NCBI GenBank assembly: GCA_030528285.1
Contig: JAUMZE010000006.1
Location: forward strand, 1 to 64,000
Length of the DNA: 64,000 nucleotides
From: Aerococcus sp.
GTDB lineage: Bacteria; Bacillota; Bacilli; Lactobacillales; Aerococcaceae
Reading direction: 5' to 3'
Part shown: in pieces, positions 15,243 through 25,762 of the stretch
Layout of the letters: each line of letters starts with the position of its first letter
How positions within the stretch are numbered: position 1 is the first letter of the stretch
The notes under the pieces: generated by a model
Seen by the model: only the letters and a program-made list of their open reading frames with translations
What the model was told of the DNA's origin: nothing
Databases searched by the model: none
Made by a program: the position numbers and the translations under genes

Positions 15243-17708
15243 CTACACCTCATCCGTGTCTACCAACAACAAGGGCGTGACACTAATAATATCGCCAAAT
15301 GTTTGTTCGTCCAATAATGAAGAGCCGTTGCTGTAGCGCTCCCCAATCGGTACCTGACGCGTTTCAATCGTAGCCAGTTCCCCATTGGATCCATAGAGTT
15401 CGTATTGTTGATCGAGGGAGTCAACCGGATAGACACCGACAATGCGATGTGGTTGTCCTTTCAATTCCTTGAGTACCACTAGCCCGCGTTTAGCACGTCC
15501 CAAGAGAGAAACTTCCTCCCACTTCATGCGTTTGAAGTTGCCGCGTTGGGTGATGAGGAGCCACTGATCATTATTCGATGGATTTTCGTTCAAGATCATC
15601 CCTGTCACGTGGTCATGCGGTTTGAGATTGACGGATTTCACACCTTTTGCCTTAGCGCTCACAATGTTGACTTCATCGAGCGGATAGCGAGAGGCAAATC
15701 CCATCGCCGTTACTAATAGTACCTCCGCTTGTTTACGGTCAACGGTGTCCTCAATCAGAGAGACGCCGACGACTTCATCGAGCGGATCCTTGGCTGTGAG
15801 ACGCATGGCTTGAGCGGTGCGTTTCTTGTAGCCACGGAATGACCCTAATTCACTGAGCGCAGTCTGTTTGATCTGCCCGGCCCGTGTTGCCATCACGAGC
15901 GCTTGTTTAGTGGCTTTATGGTATGGATAAACGGCAATGACCTGCTCATCATCGGCGAGTGGAATCCGCTGTGAGAGATGCTCCCCAATATCCTTCCATT
16001 TCAATTCTTGGAGCTCATACACCGGTTGGAAGATGTAATTGCCCTTATTCGTTAGTAAGATCAAATTCTCTAAGGTTGAATGCTCCTCAAGATAAAGAAC
16101 ATGATCACCCTCCCGTAACCCGAGATCACTGAATTTGGAGGACTGGTAACTCCGAAGACTCACGCGCTTGATATAGCCACCGTATGTCACCACTGTCATC
16201 ACCTGTTCTTCAGGAATCAGGAATTCTTTTTTGATGGTGATCTCTTCAATTTCTGCTTCGATGGTTGTCCGGCGTGGGGTCGCATACTGCTTCTTGATTG
16301 CTCGCAGTTCCTTCTTCATTTCTTTTTTCAGGACGGACGCATCATTTAATAGCGCTTGGTAGTCGTCGATATCCGCTTTGAGGGAGGATTTTTCTTCCTC
16401 CAGGGCCGTAATATCAGTATTGGTTAAACGATACAACTGGAGGGAGACAATGGCTTCTGCTTGCAGAGCCGAAAATTGGAAGGTTGCCATCAAACGTTTC
16501 TTAGCATCGGATTTATTCTTGCTGCTCCGGATAAGCCGAATCACCTCGTCTAACTGAGAGATGGCCTGAATGAGCCCCTCTACAATATGGAGGCGCTGGG
16601 TGGCTTTATTCAAATCATAGGTGGTACGCCGACGAATGACCTCCTCGCGATGAGCAATAAAGGCCGAAAGTATCGGGATAATCCCTACTTTTTCAGGACG
16701 CTGGCGGTTAATCGCCACCATGTTAAAGTTGTAATTGATTTGGAGATGGGTGTTCTTGTAGTAATACTGGAGAATCTGGTCCTTATCGGCATCTCTTTTG
16801 AGCTCGATCACAATCCGAAGCCCTGAACGATCGGTTTCGTCACGGACTTCAATGACCCCATCGATGGAATGATTCAACCGTAATTGTTCCATCCGTCGTA
16901 CCAAATCGGCTTTGTTGACCTCGAACGGAATTTCCGTAATGACGATCTGTTCGCGACCACTGCGGAGTTTCTCTACCTCCGTGCGTGCACGAACCACAAT
17001 GCGTCCTCCTCCACTGCGATAGGCTTTCTCCAGTTCTTTCTTACCCTGAATGATGCCACCGGTTGGAAAGTCTGGCCCTGGGAGATATTTCATCAATGTA
17101 TCCACCTTCGCATTCGGATGATCGATGAAATAAACCACGGCATCAATGACCTCGCCCAAATTATGCGTCGGGATTTCCGTCGCATAACCGGATGAGATAC
17201 CCTGCGCGCCGTTCACCAATAAATTCGGGAAGGCGGCAGGCAAGACGGTCGGTTCCTCCTCCGTATCGTCGAAGTTCAACATCGTATCAACAGTTTCTTT
17301 GTCGAGATCTCTCAGTAACTCTCCAGCAATTGGGCTGAGGCGTGCCTCGGTGTAACGCATCGCTGCCGCCGGGTCCCCATCTAAAGACCCATTATTACCA
17401 TGAATTTCAATGAGGGTTTCACGATTCTTCCAGTCCTGACTCATGCGAATCATCGCCTCATAAACCGAGCTATCCCCATGCGGATGGTAGTTACCAATCA
17501 CATTCCCCACAGTTTTGGCGGATTTTCGAAAAGGATGATCCGCCGTGTTGCGGTCGTGGAACATCGCATAGAGAATCCGGCGCTGAACGGGTTTCAAGCC
17601 GTCTCGAATATCCGGCAAGGCGCGGTCCTGAATAATATATTTAGAGTAACGGCCAAATCGATCGCCCATTACCTCTTCTAAATTGAGTTCTTGGATATCT
17701 ATCGCCAT
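15243..17708 (-). CDS. parC: DNA topoisomerase IV subunit A
   Basis: 821 aa. The breakage-reunion domain carries the catalytic tyrosine at residue 119 ([14 protein letters not shown]). The quinolone-resistance region reads [13 protein letters not shown] with Ser80, Ser81 and Glu84 in the sensitive state. Beta-pinwheel repeats fill the C-terminal third ([36 protein letters not shown]). With ParE it decatenates chromosomes. Its ATG overlaps the parE stop (TAATG), so the two are coupled. No transfer signs. Confidence 0.96.
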   Translation of the reverse strand: MAIDIQELNLEEVMGDRFGRYSKYIIQDRALPDIRDGLKPVQRRILYAMFHDRNTADHPFRKSAKTVGNVIGNYHPHGDSSVYEAMIRMSQDWKNRETLIEIHGNNGSLDGDPAAAMRYTEARLSPIAGELLRDLDKETVDTMLNFDDTEEEPTVLPAAFPNLLVNGAQGISSGYATEIPTHNLGEVIDAVVYFIDHPNAKVDTLMKYLPGPDFPTGGIIQGKKELEKAYRSGGGRIVVRARTEVEKLRSGREQIVITEIPFEVNKADLVRRMEQLRLNHSIDGVIEVRDETDRSGLRIVIELKRDADKDQILQYYYKNTHLQINYNFNMVAINRQRPEKVGIIPILSAFIAHREEVIRRRTTYDLNKATQRLHIVEGLIQAISQLDEVIRLIRSSKNKSDAKKRLMATFQFSALQAEAIVSLQLYRLTNTDITALEEEKSSLKADIDDYQALLNDASVLKKEMKKELRAIKKQYATPRRTTIEAEIEEITIKKEFLIPEEQVMTVVTYGGYIKRVSLRSYQSSKFSDLGLREGDHVLYLEEHSTLENLILLTNKGNYIFQPVYELQELKWKDIGEHLSQRIPLADDEQVIAVYPYHKATKQALVMATRAGQIKQTALSELGSFRGYKKRTAQAMRLTAKDPLDEVVGVSLIEDTVDRKQAEVLLVTAMGFASRYPLDEVNIVSAKAKGVKSVNLKPHDHVTGMILNENPSNNDQWLLITQRGNFKRMKWEEVSLLGRAKRGLVVLKELKGQPHRIVGVYPVDSLDQQYELYGSNGELATIETRQVPIGERYSNGSSLLDEQTFGDIISVTPLLLVDTDEV

Positions 17709-19822
17709 TAGTCGTCCTCCTCGTCAAATAAGGCGCTCTGTTGGTAGTTCGTGTCATTAGAAAAATTCGTGTCCATCGTATCGGCATCTGTTATTTCTCT
17801 GTTTGCGGTACTTGCTTCATCGTTCTCCTCCAGCACGCCTGCTTGTTCACTACCAGATTCATTGGTTGCATTCTCCAACAGCGTATCTTCTTCATCCATC
17901 GTGAACTGTACGTGCTGTTCGATCCAGTTACGGCGTGGTTCAACTTTCGACCCCATGAGGACAGACACCCGTTTTTCGGCGAGTGCTTCATCATCCACTG
18001 TGACGCGAATCAAGGTACGTGTTTTAGGATCCATGGTGGTTTCCCACAACTGATCAGCATTCATTTCCCCGAGTCCTTTGTAGCGCTGGAGAGTGTATCC
18101 TTTTCCTATTTTTTTCGTGATGGCGGCTAATTCCTCATCGGTCCAGGCGTAATGGGTTTGTTCCTGCTTGCCTCTGCCTTTTGAGACCTTGTAGAGTGGA
18201 GGCATCGCGATATAGACCTTGCCCGCTTCAATGAGTGGTTTCATGTAGCGATAGAAGAAGGTTAATAGTAACACCTGAATGTGGGCACCATCCGTATCGG
18301 CATCGGTCATAATAATCACCTTATCGTAGCTGGCGTCACTCACATCGAACTCCGCACCGACGCCCGCATTGATAGTGTAGATGATAGTGTTGAGCTCTTC
18401 ATTCTTCAAAATATCCTCCATGCCGGCTTTTTCGGTATTGAGGACCTTCCCACGCAGCGGCAGGATGGCTTGGAAACGCCGATCACGCCCCTGTTTGGCA
18501 GATCCCCCCGCGGAATCTCCCTCCACGAGAAAGAGCTCATTTTTCTTCGCATTGTGGCCTTGTGCAGGGGTGAGTTTTCCTGAAAGAATGGTTTCAGTCT
18601 TTTTGCTTTTCTTTCCAAGTCGTGATTCTTCCCGTGCTTTACGAGCCGCATCACGCGCTTGACGGGCACGAAGCGATTTCTTCACGAGATTTTGCGCAGT
18701 CTCCCCATTCTCCAAAAAGAAAATACTGAGCTGTTCATTGGTAAGATTTTCCACGGCGAGGCGGGCTTGTGGGGTTCCTAACTTGCCTTTGACCTGGCCT
18801 TCAAACTGGAGAATCTCCTCAGGCACGCGAATGGAAAGAATCGCAGTGAAGCCCTCTCTGACGTCGGTCCCCTCGAGATTCTTCTCTTTCGGCTTGATGA
18901 GATTGACCTTCCTCGCATATTCATTGAATGCTTTGGTCATCCCTGCTTTGAGGCCGGTTTCGTGTGTCCCGCCATCCGGTGTCCGAACGTTATTGACGAA
19001 TGAGAGGATCGTTTCAGAAAAACCATCATTATATTGAAAGGCTAACTCGATCTCAATCCCGCTGTTGCTATCGACTCCTTCAAACAGGACCGGTTGATGA
19101 AGGGTATCCTTGTCCTCATTCAAATAGTTAACGAATGAAACAATCCCATCTTCAAACTGAAAAACTTCCTTGATCGGTTCTTCTGGGCGTTCGTCGATAA
19201 AGGTCATCTTTAACCCTTTAATGAGGAATGCCTCTTCACGGAGATGTTCGCTCAAAGTTTGGTCATTAAAGCGCGTGTCCCCAAATACTCCGGGATCCGG
19301 AATAAAACGAATGGTGGTGCCTGTCTGTTTCTTTTTGGTGGCGTGGGTATCTGGTTTCTTCGGATGTCCGCCGTCAACGAAACGCTGGTGGTATTCTTTC
19401 CCGTCACGATCCACCCATACTTCTAATTCTTTGGAGAGAGCATTAACAACGCTGGACCCGACGCCATGGAGCCCCCCGGATGTTTTGTAGGCATTCTCGC
19501 TGAACTTACCACCTGCATGCAGCACGGTGAGGATGACCTCTACAGTCGGATGCCCGCTCGCATGTTGACCAATTGGCATCCCGCGCCCGTTATCGCGCAC
19601 GGTGCAGCTCCCGTCACGCCCGATCGTTACTTGAATGTCATCACAGAACCCCGCCAGAGCCTCATCAATTGCATTATCTACAATTTCATAGACCATATGA
19701 TGCAATCCGCGCGCATCCGTGGATCCAATGTACATCCCCGGACGCTTCTTGACCGCATCTAAGCCCTCTAAAATTTGAATTGAATTCTCGTCATATGTTG
19801 GTGTCGATTTTTTTTGCGCCAT
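17708..19822 (-). CDS. parE: DNA topoisomerase IV subunit B
   Basis: 704 aa. GHKL ATPase domain ([40 protein letters not shown]), transducer domain, and Toprim domain ([30 protein letters not shown]). GyrB/ParE proteins are close; the short Toprim-tail region and the position directly before parC support ParE. The final 55 residues are an acidic Asn/Glu/Thr-rich tail, longer than usual. AAGGAG lies upstream of the ATG. Confidence 0.95.
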   Translation of the reverse strand: MAQKKSTPTYDENSIQILEGLDAVKKRPGMYIGSTDARGLHHMVYEIVDNAIDEALAGFCDDIQVTIGRDGSCTVRDNGRGMPIGQHASGHPTVEVILTVLHAGGKFSENAYKTSGGLHGVGSSVVNALSKELEVWVDRDGKEYHQRFVDGGHPKKPDTHATKKKQTGTTIRFIPDPGVFGDTRFNDQTLSEHLREEAFLIKGLKMTFIDERPEEPIKEVFQFEDGIVSFVNYLNEDKDTLHQPVLFEGVDSNSGIEIELAFQYNDGFSETILSFVNNVRTPDGGTHETGLKAGMTKAFNEYARKVNLIKPKEKNLEGTDVREGFTAILSIRVPEEILQFEGQVKGKLGTPQARLAVENLTNEQLSIFFLENGETAQNLVKKSLRARQARDAARKAREESRLGKKSKKTETILSGKLTPAQGHNAKKNELFLVEGDSAGGSAKQGRDRRFQAILPLRGKVLNTEKAGMEDILKNEELNTIIYTINAGVGAEFDVSDASYDKVIIMTDADTDGAHIQVLLLTFFYRYMKPLIEAGKVYIAMPPLYKVSKGRGKQEQTHYAWTDEELAAITKKIGKGYTLQRYKGLGEMNADQLWETTMDPKTRTLIRVTVDDEALAEKRVSVLMGSKVEPRRNWIEQHVQFTMDEEDTLLENATNESGSEQAGVLEENDEASTANREITDADTMDTNFSNDTNYQQSALFDEEDD

Positions 19823-20214
19823 CTATGCGTTCTACTCCTTCATTTTAAACATCGCTTCAATCTTACAGCACTTTCCGATAATGTCAAAACCTCCCGCAAT
19901 CCTTGTTTTTCCCATTATAGCAAAGTCCGTCATATCAACGCTTTTAATTCTATAAGTTAACGATGATAAAGAAAGGAATGGTCCCTTGATTAGAGTTGGA
20001 GTGGAGTTGCTGGTATCAACCCCTTGATTAAGGTAGAAAACATATCATTAAAGAATGCAGAGATGCTGTATCAGTACGCACTCCAAAAGAAAGGCAAGCA
20101 TTTCTTATAATGACTGTAACAGAGCCTCTTCACGCTGAACGATTACGGACCATGGGGAGAACTTTTTATTATAATAGAGGTGCAGATGACACTATATATT
20201 CATGACATCGAATG
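19823..20214. other. Intergenic region upstream of parE, little recognisable
   Basis: It probably holds the divergent parE promoter. The right part merges into phage-repressor remnants. No intact gene. Confidence 0.4.
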
Positions 20215-20373
20215 GTCGATTTGAACGGAGATGCCTTTATTAAGAAGTTTTACAAGGACGGACAAGAAGTGAAGCTGATTTCGTTAAATCAAAAATACGA
20301 CGAAATTGTTTTAAGAGAGAATGATGACTTTATCGTGTTTGGTGGGGTCGCCCTACAGAAATATAAGATTTAA
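20215..20373 (+). pseudogene. C-terminal fragment of an S24 (LexA/CI-like) phage repressor
   Basis: The frame begins DLNGDAFIKKFYKDGQEVKL and ends FIVFGGVALQKYKI, the autoprotease-domain tail of CI/ImmR-type S24 repressors, where VKLISLN...Y is characteristic. The catalytic Ser and the N-terminal HTH are absent, so it is 5'-truncated. AAGGAGG follows the stop and leads into two small decayed frames. Confidence 0.6.
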
Positions 20374-20386
20374 GGAGGTAACAAGC

Positions 20387-20656
20387 ATGGCAGAGAAAAA
20401 AAGAGAAACGACAAAAAAGAACATCTGTTAGACCAATATCGATTGCTACGCCAACAGATGGAAGAGTATAAAGATGTATTTATTCGATTGAAGGGCAAAT
20501 AATCATGGAATATATAACCGACAGCGTGAACGGACCAAGGCAAAACCAAAAATCTTAGACAAAGCCAGAGCTACCTACTATAAACTACTGGACGAAATCA
20601 AGAAAGAGGAAACAATCTGCATCCCCGTCTATATCAAGTTATTTATTGCCTCTTGA
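20387..20656 (+). pseudogene. Decayed small genes downstream of the repressor remnant
   Basis: After AAGGAGGTAACAAGC, ATG opens a frame that stops after 14 codons (MAEKKRETTKKNIC). A shifted frame continues KEHLLDQYRLLRQQMEEYKD to LKGK. Next, MEYITD... stops early, while another frame reads RTKAKPKILDKARATYYKLL to a stop near 20656. The pattern of small, helical, shifted frames suggests two frameshifted accessory genes of the prophage or SOS-type module that owned the S24 repressor. No function assigned. Confidence 0.4.
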
Positions 20657-20681
20657 TCACTCTGACTTCCTGCGTTATGAT
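20653..20681 (+). promoter_or_regulatory. Promoter of the thiamine operon
   Basis: TTGATC and TATGAT are separated by exactly 17 bp, about 28 bp before the start of the TPP riboswitch. Confidence 0.65.
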
Positions 20682-20708
20682 GAAATCGTATTCAAATAAC
20701 ATTTTTAT

Positions 20709-20800
20709 AGCACTAGGGGTGTTCTTTGGAAGAACTGAGACATGCTTGATAAGCGTGATCCCTTTGAACCTGTAAGTTAGGACTTGCGAAGGAAAGTGTT
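20709..20800 (+). promoter_or_regulatory. TPP riboswitch (THI element)
   Basis: The conserved THI-box parts occur in order: CACTAGGGGTGTTC (P2), GAACTGAGA, GATCCCTTTGAACCTG, then CTTGCGAAGGAAAGTG. The arrangement matches thiamine pyrophosphate riboswitches. Together with the terminator at 20821-20864 it should switch off thiM-thiD-thiE-tenA when TPP is plentiful. Confidence 0.93.
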
Positions 20801-20820
20801 GAATGAGGATTTGATCCACA

Positions 20821-20864
20821 CCTCCCAAAGTGAACTAACTGCAGTTGCCTTTGGGAGGTTTTTT
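20821..20864 (+). terminator. Riboswitch-controlled terminator
   Basis: CCTCCCAAAG pairs perfectly with CTTTGGGAGG, followed by TTTTTT, about 33 bp before the thiM start. This is the expression platform of the TPP riboswitch. Confidence 0.9.
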
Positions 20865-20897
20865 CATGCCCTCTGATTACTAAAAAGGAGTCGTTCT

Positions 20898-21698
20898 ATG
20901 ACAGATACAATGATTCAATCCCTGAGGCACCAGCGCCCCGTCGTCGTTAACTACGCGAATTTCGTGACGCCCTTTCTCGTGGCGAACGGACTGAACGCAA
21001 TCGGCGCCTCCCCCATTATGAGTGAGGAACAGGAAGAAGCGCATGACCTTGTTCAAATCGCCAAAGCGGTCGTAATCAATGCTGGGGCTGTTAGACGAGA
21101 CAGCTGGCCACTCATGCAAGCTCTCGCAACCTCTGCTAATGAACGAAACATTCCCCTCGTTCTCGATCCCGTGGCAGTGGGTGCGACACGCTACCGGAAA
21201 GAACTGAATACCTATTTATTGAAGCACTACCACTTCACAGCGATTCGCGGCAACGTAGGTGAGATCGCCACCTTAGCGGATATCCCATGGCACTCCCAAG
21301 GCATCGACGCGGGCGAGGGTAATACCCACGCCGTCGAAGTCGTTACCACCTGCGCCCAAAAATATCAGGCAATCGCCATTGCGAGTGGAAAAGTCGATTA
21401 CATCAGTGACGGCACGCACACCCTCGCCATTCATAATCAAACCGAGCTACTCCCAACCTTAGTAGGGTCCGGCGATTTATTATCGAGCATGGTGGGCGCA
21501 TACCAGAGTGTTTGTTCAGATCCACTCGCGGGCGCAAAATGGGCGATTCTTCACCTAACAATTGCTGGGGAACAAGCAGCAACGTCCCTCCATCACCAAC
21601 TGCTACCCGGACAATTCTACTGGCAACTGCTCGACCAACTCAGTGTATTGACGGATCAAACGCTCCATCAAATGAAGAAAGTAGAGGTTTTATCATGA
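20898..21698 (+). CDS. thiM: Hydroxyethylthiazole kinase
   Basis: 266 aa, the usual length. ThiM motifs include NFVTPFLVANGLNAIGASPI near the N-terminus, LVLDPVAVGATRYR, IRGNVGEIATLA and the phosphate-binding GSGDLLSSMVGAY. It phosphorylates the thiazole alcohol for thiamine salvage. In this copy GSGD replaces the more usual GTGC-like motif but keeps the catalytic loop shape. First gene of the riboswitch operon; its stop overlaps the thiD start (ATGA). Confidence 0.93.
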   Translation: MTDTMIQSLRHQRPVVVNYANFVTPFLVANGLNAIGASPIMSEEQEEAHDLVQIAKAVVINAGAVRRDSWPLMQALATSANERNIPLVLDPVAVGATRYRKELNTYLLKHYHFTAIRGNVGEIATLADIPWHSQGIDAGEGNTHAVEVVTTCAQKYQAIAIASGKVDYISDGTHTLAIHNQTELLPTLVGSGDLLSSMVGAYQSVCSDPLAGAKWAILHLTIAGEQAATSLHHQLLPGQFYWQLLDQLSVLTDQTLHQMKKVEVLS

Positions 21699-22528
21699 CA
21701 GAAACACTCACCCCTCCCCAAGTGCTCACCATCGCTGGGACCGACAGTAGTGGGGGCGCTGGCATGCAGGCTGATTTGAAAACGATGCAGGAGTGCCAGG
21801 TGTTCGGTACCTGCGTGGTTGTTGCCGTAACCGCTCAAAATACCCAAAGTGTTCTCGATTTTATCGCCATGCCCAAAGCTATCATTGATCATCAGTTCCA
21901 AGCACTCGCAAATGATTTAACGATCACCGCCGCCAAAACCGGAATGCTCGCCAATCGTGAAGTGGTGGAAGCAGTCGCTACAAACTACCAAAAGTATGAT
22001 TTTGGCCCGTTGATTGTGGATCCAATCATGATCGCAAAAGGAGGCGCTAAATTATTAAGTGAGGACGCGATCCAAGCCGTCAAAGAATACCTCCTCCCAC
22101 TCGCCTACTTGATCACCCCAAATCTTCCTGAAGCTGAAAAACTTGCGGGAATGACGATCGAAACGCTCGAAGATATGGATAAAGCTGCCCAGCGTTTACG
22201 TGCGCTCGGTGCGAAAAATATCCTCATTAAAGGAGGACACGCCGATCATACGTCAGAGAGTGTCGATGTCCTCTATCTGGAAAATGGAGAGACGCATACC
22301 TTCGTCAGTCCACGGATTGACACCCAAAATACACACGGCACCGGTGACACCCTCTCCTCTGTGATTACCGCTGAAATCGCGAAGGGGGCGGACCTCATCA
22401 CCGCCCTTCAAACGGCCAAGGACTTTACCTTTGCTGCGATTAAAGATGGCATTCACGTCGGTCACGGACATGGCCCTCTCAATCACTGGGCCTATCGCAC
22501 AATAGAAGGAGCTCATCATGACATTTAA
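21695..22528 (+). CDS. thiD: Hydroxymethylpyrimidine/phosphomethylpyrimidine kinase
   Basis: 277 aa from the ATG at 21695, chosen because it overlaps the thiM stop and gives the family N-terminus (VLTIAGTDSSGGAGMQADLK). A ribokinase-fold enzyme with KTGMLAN, DPIMIAKGGAKLL and the anion-hole/catalytic THGTGDTLSSVITA. It phosphorylates HMP and HMP-P for joining with the thiazole by ThiE. The 3' end overlaps thiE by 11 bp. Confidence 0.94.
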   Translation: MTETLTPPQVLTIAGTDSSGGAGMQADLKTMQECQVFGTCVVVAVTAQNTQSVLDFIAMPKAIIDHQFQALANDLTITAAKTGMLANREVVEAVATNYQKYDFGPLIVDPIMIAKGGAKLLSEDAIQAVKEYLLPLAYLITPNLPEAEKLAGMTIETLEDMDKAAQRLRALGAKNILIKGGHADHTSESVDVLYLENGETHTFVSPRIDTQNTHGTGDTLSSVITAEIAKGADLITALQTAKDFTFAAIKDGIHVGHGHGPLNHWAYRTIEGAHHDI

Positions 22529-23156
22529 CGCAGATTTCTTAAAACTCTATTTCATCGGTGGCTCGCAGGATTTCAAACACCCTGAGGATCTCCTCACTCA
22601 ACTGGAAAAACTCTTAGATGCTGGTATTACCGCTTTTCAATTTCGTGATAAGGGACCGGGCAGTTTGACGAAAGACCCCACTGCTCAGCGCGAACTCGCC
22701 GAGGCTTGCCAGCGCCTCACACGGCAGTATCAAGTACCATTTTTTGTGGATGATGATGTCAATCTCGCTATCGCTCTCCACGCAGAGGGTATTCACGTCG
22801 GACAGGATGATGAAGCAGTGACCTCCCTCCTCCAACGTATTCCCGATGAAATGTTTGTAGGTCTCTCCTGCAAAACCAAGGAACAGGTTGAAATCGCCAA
22901 CCAGACACCGGGGATTGACTATCTCGGGGTAGGCCCGATTTTTCCAACCAGTTCCAAGCCTGACGCTGGGCTCATTTTAGGACTCGGCACACTAACAAAG
23001 CTGGTACAACTGAGCACTCGTCCCGTGGTAGCGATCGGAGGTATTACGCTAGACGCCCTCCCAGACATTCTCAAAACCGGCGCAAAAGGCAGTGCTGCTA
23101 TTCGTCTCTTCGCGGATAAGGCGGATCCCGCCACCATGCTAGCTCCATTCGCATAG
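22518..23156 (+). CDS. thiE: Thiamine-phosphate synthase
   Basis: 212 aa. TIM-barrel motifs: AFQFRDKGPGS, PFFVDDDVNLAIALHAEGIH, VGQDDE, GVGPIFPTSSKPDA and VVAIGGI. It condenses HMP-PP with thiazole phosphate to TMP. With ThiM and ThiD the operon forms a salvage route (thiazole plus HMP); no de novo genes (thiC, thiG, thiF) are in view. Confidence 0.94.
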   Translation: MTFNADFLKLYFIGGSQDFKHPEDLLTQLEKLLDAGITAFQFRDKGPGSLTKDPTAQRELAEACQRLTRQYQVPFFVDDDVNLAIALHAEGIHVGQDDEAVTSLLQRIPDEMFVGLSCKTKEQVEIANQTPGIDYLGVGPIFPTSSKPDAGLILGLGTLTKLVQLSTRPVVAIGGITLDALPDILKTGAKGSAAIRLFADKADPATMLAPFA

Positions 23157-23195
23157 CCATAACAATCGCCACACAGACATAGAAAGGACATCTCC

Positions 23196-23747
23196 ATGCT
23201 CTCCAAAGACCTCAAGACACTCGCTCAACCGATTCTAGCAGACATTATCAATCATCCTTTTGTGCAAGGCATCAAAAAGGGCCATTTACCGAGTCAAGCG
23301 CTCATTACCTATGTCGAATAGGATACGCGTTTCCTCGAAAATTTTGCTAAGGTGTATGTGGCCGCGCTCATGAAGAGTCAAACGCGAGAAAAGATGGAGT
23401 TTTTCGCAGAACAGGTGAGTTACAGTCTGATGGATGAAATGGCTGCCCACAAAATTCTCCTGGGCGAGGCAGGGGCGATGCTTTCAAACCATCAACACGC
23501 TCCGATGTGGCCAGAGACCTATGCCTATAACACCCACCTCGCTGTAGCAGCTCAGAGTGGTGAACTCGTAGATATCATTAGCGCCCTCTTACCATGCTCT
23601 TGGACCTATCAAGTCGTCTACCAAACGATCCGCCCAGAAATTAAAGACAATAATTCATTCCTAACATGGATTCAATTCTATTACCCAACGTCTGAGGATA
23701 TGGATGATCCCGCCATCCAGACACTCTTTGATCTCCTCGACGAATAG
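23196..23747 (+). pseudogene. tenA: tenA (thiaminase II/aminopyrimidine salvage) interrupted by one TAG
   Basis: From ATG 23196 (AGAAAGGACA upstream) the frame runs 184 codons with one internal TAG at 23319-23321 (codon 42). The family has Gln there (Y-x-E-Q-D), so CAG probably changed to TAG. Everything else is intact: FVQGIKKGHLPSQALITYVE before the stop, FLENFAKVYVAALMKS after it, and the LLPCSWTYQ active-site Cys region. TenA hydrolyses degraded thiamine for HMP recycling. It is either a recent pseudogene or a suppressed stop; a downstream fragment could start at 23352. Confidence 0.85.
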
Positions 23748-23937
23748 GCCCCCCCTCACGCTTGCCCATTGAAAACAGATAGAAACATATTTCCTCCGTA
23801 GCTGTGAATATGAGTGGCGTTTCTGGGAACAAGCATATCAGAGGCTTGATTGGCAGTTTTAAGCTAAAATCTATGCGTTGAATGAAGCTCATTCATTCAG
23901 CCGTTATTCATCCATCAGTTACTTATCATTTCATAGT

Positions 23938-23982
23938 AAAAGGGACTCCCCGAATCATTTATTCAGGAAGTCCTTTTTTATT
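23938..23982. terminator. Bidirectional terminator between tenA and rnhB
   Basis: AGGGACTCCCC...GGAAGTCCTTTTTT on the plus strand; the mirror on the minus strand ends CCCTTTTAC. It serves the converging thiamine and rnhB transcripts. Confidence 0.8.
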
Positions 23983-24789
23983 TCATTGGTTGCTCGCGTG
24001 AATGATATTTTTCACCGGCGCAAAGGTACGGCGATGAATTGGCGTAGGGCCGTATTTTTCAAGGGCTAAGAGATGCTCTGTCGTTCCATATCCCATGTTA
24101 CGATCAAAACCATATGCTGGATATTGTTTGGCATAATCGATCATCAATTGGTCCCGATACTCCTTAGCGTAGATGCTGGCGGCGGCCACGGAATAGAGAC
24201 GCGCATCTCCCTGAATCCAATTCTCCTGTGGCTGGGTGATCGCCTCTAAATGAACTGCATCCGTCAAGACATATTCAGGGGCAGGATCAAGCGCATGGAT
24301 ACTCATCGTCATCGCGCGCTTGGTGGCCTCCAAGATGTTGATTTCGTCAATCACTTGATTATCGACTACCGCTATTTCCACACTCAGCGCATATTTCTCG
24401 ATGGCTTGAACGAGTGCTTTTCGCTTCTGATGGGAGAGCTGTTTGGAGTCATTGAAATAATATGGAGGCAGATCGCTCGGGAGAATCACAGCACAGGTCA
24501 CCACGGGCCCAGCGAGCGGTCCACGTCCAACTTCATCGACGCCACAGATGTACTGATAGCCTTGTTGATGGAGAGACGTTTCATATGCCTTGAGTTCATT
24601 TACAGCCTCCAGTGCAGCGGATTTTTTCATACGCTGACGGAGCACTTGGCGAGCAAGTTTTCTAACCCCCTCCCGCGAATCCACAGACATCCACGCCAGC
24701 ATCTCATCATCCACGGTGTTAACGGGGTTGGCGATATAGGCTTTGAGTTTCGCAATCGAATACGTCTGGAGCGGTTCATCACTCGTCAT
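23983..24789 (-). CDS. rnhB: Ribonuclease HII
   Basis: 268 aa from ATG 24789 (GGAGGCAGCGAAC upstream); the open frame extends further but without signals. Catalytic acids are in YICGVDEVGRGPLAGPVVTC and later in YVLTDAVHL; NDSKQLSHQKR follows. An N-terminal extension of about 70 residues (SIAKLKAYIANPV...) is the usual Bacillales/Lactobacillales form. It removes RNA primers and misincorporated ribonucleotides. The start overlaps the end of ylqF, so the two are co-transcribed. Confidence 0.94.
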   Translation of the reverse strand: MTSDEPLQTYSIAKLKAYIANPVNTVDDEMLAWMSVDSREGVRKLARQVLRQRMKKSAALEAVNELKAYETSLHQQGYQYICGVDEVGRGPLAGPVVTCAVILPSDLPPYYFNDSKQLSHQKRKALVQAIEKYALSVEIAVVDNQVIDEINILEATKRAMTMSIHALDPAPEYVLTDAVHLEAITQPQENWIQGDARLYSVAAASIYAKEYRDQLMIDYAKQYPAYGFDRNMGYGTTEHLLALEKYGPTPIHRRTFAPVKNIIHASNQ

Positions 24790-25660
24790 GTTCGCTGCCT
24801 CCATCTGTCTCTTCTTCAAAGTCACTGATCCAATCAAACGTGAAGCGCCCGAGTTTGCCTTTTTGGAGGGATTGAATGAGCTGGTCACTCGCCTGTTCGT
24901 AATCATCCTTGAGCCCCATTTTTTTCGTGAGGAGGAGCAGTAGATCTGGTAGTGATAACTCCATATCCGCTTCTTTCAGTTTAAAGGCTGCCATGAATGC
25001 TTCTGGGTAATGGGTCTTCAGAATATCTAATGTTACTAATAGAATATCGTCGCTATAATAGTGGTCGTCCTTGATGGAACCGATCAATGCGAGTCGCTCT
25101 GCCACGCGCTGATCCTCAAATTTCGGCCAGAGAATCCCCGGCGTATCCAGCAGTTCAAAATCCTCATCGATTCGAATCCACTGTTGTCCCTTCGTCACGC
25201 CAGGTCGATTCCCCACCGAGGCAATTTTTTTCCGGGTCAATTGATTAATGAAAGTCGACTTACCGACATTAGGAATACCGAGGACCATGAGACGGATGGT
25301 TTTCTGCTTCACACCTTTTTGTTGCCACTTCTCCACAATCGGACGTGCGAGGGCTTTAATGGCCTCCCGCAGTCGTTTCATATCGCGGTTATTTTTACTA
25401 TCGATCGCAATCGCTGCTCCTTGATGGTATTTGAGATATTTCAGCCACTGCTCGGTCGCTTTTGGGTCTGCTAAATCAGCCTTATTGAGGACAATCAGAT
25501 GTTTCTTTTGATTAATCAATTTGTTGATCATCGGATTCTCGCTCGATTGGGGCACACGCGCATCCCGTAACTCAATCACAATATCGACCGCGGACAGTTG
25601 TGACTGCACTTCCCGCTTGGCCTTCTCCATATGCCCTGGGTACCATTGAATAATTGCCAT
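24779..25660 (-). CDS. rbgA: Ribosome biogenesis GTPase YlqF/RbgA
   Basis: 293 aa. A circularly permuted GTPase: G4 NKADLAD comes first (about residue 58), then G1 GIPNVGKST (about 127) and G3 DTPGILWP (about 173). N-terminus IQWYPGHMEKAKRE is the hallmark. RbgA matures the 50S subunit. It is adjacent to rnhB as in other lactobacilli; AAAGAGG precedes the ATG. Confidence 0.95.
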   Translation of the reverse strand: MAIIQWYPGHMEKAKREVQSQLSAVDIVIELRDARVPQSSENPMINKLINQKKHLIVLNKADLADPKATEQWLKYLKYHQGAAIAIDSKNNRDMKRLREAIKALARPIVEKWQQKGVKQKTIRLMVLGIPNVGKSTFINQLTRKKIASVGNRPGVTKGQQWIRIDEDFELLDTPGILWPKFEDQRVAERLALIGSIKDDHYYSDDILLVTLDILKTHYPEAFMAAFKLKEADMELSLPDLLLLLTKKMGLKDDYEQASDQLIQSLQKGKLGRFTFDWISDFEEETDGGSEHDE

Positions 25661-25709
25661 GTTTGACCTCTTTTCTTATCTATCCTCTATCTGTCGTTCA
25701 TTCTCCGCC

Positions 25710-25751
25710 AAAAAACAAAATAAGGCAATCGACCAAATGGAGGTTGCCCTA
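25710..25751 (-). terminator. Terminator after lepB
   Basis: AGGGCAA pairs with TTGCCTT (G-T/A pairs at the ends) with a 15-base loop, followed by ATTTTGTTTTTT on the minus strand. Confidence 0.75.
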
Positions 25752-25762
25752 TTATTTATCTA

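Noticed and set aside
16587..19762. Plus-strand ORFs opposite parC and parE
   Set aside because: Shadows of strongly conserved minus-strand genes.
21512..21694. Upstream extension of thiD
   Set aside because: It lies within thiM out of frame; the ATGA overlap gives the true start.
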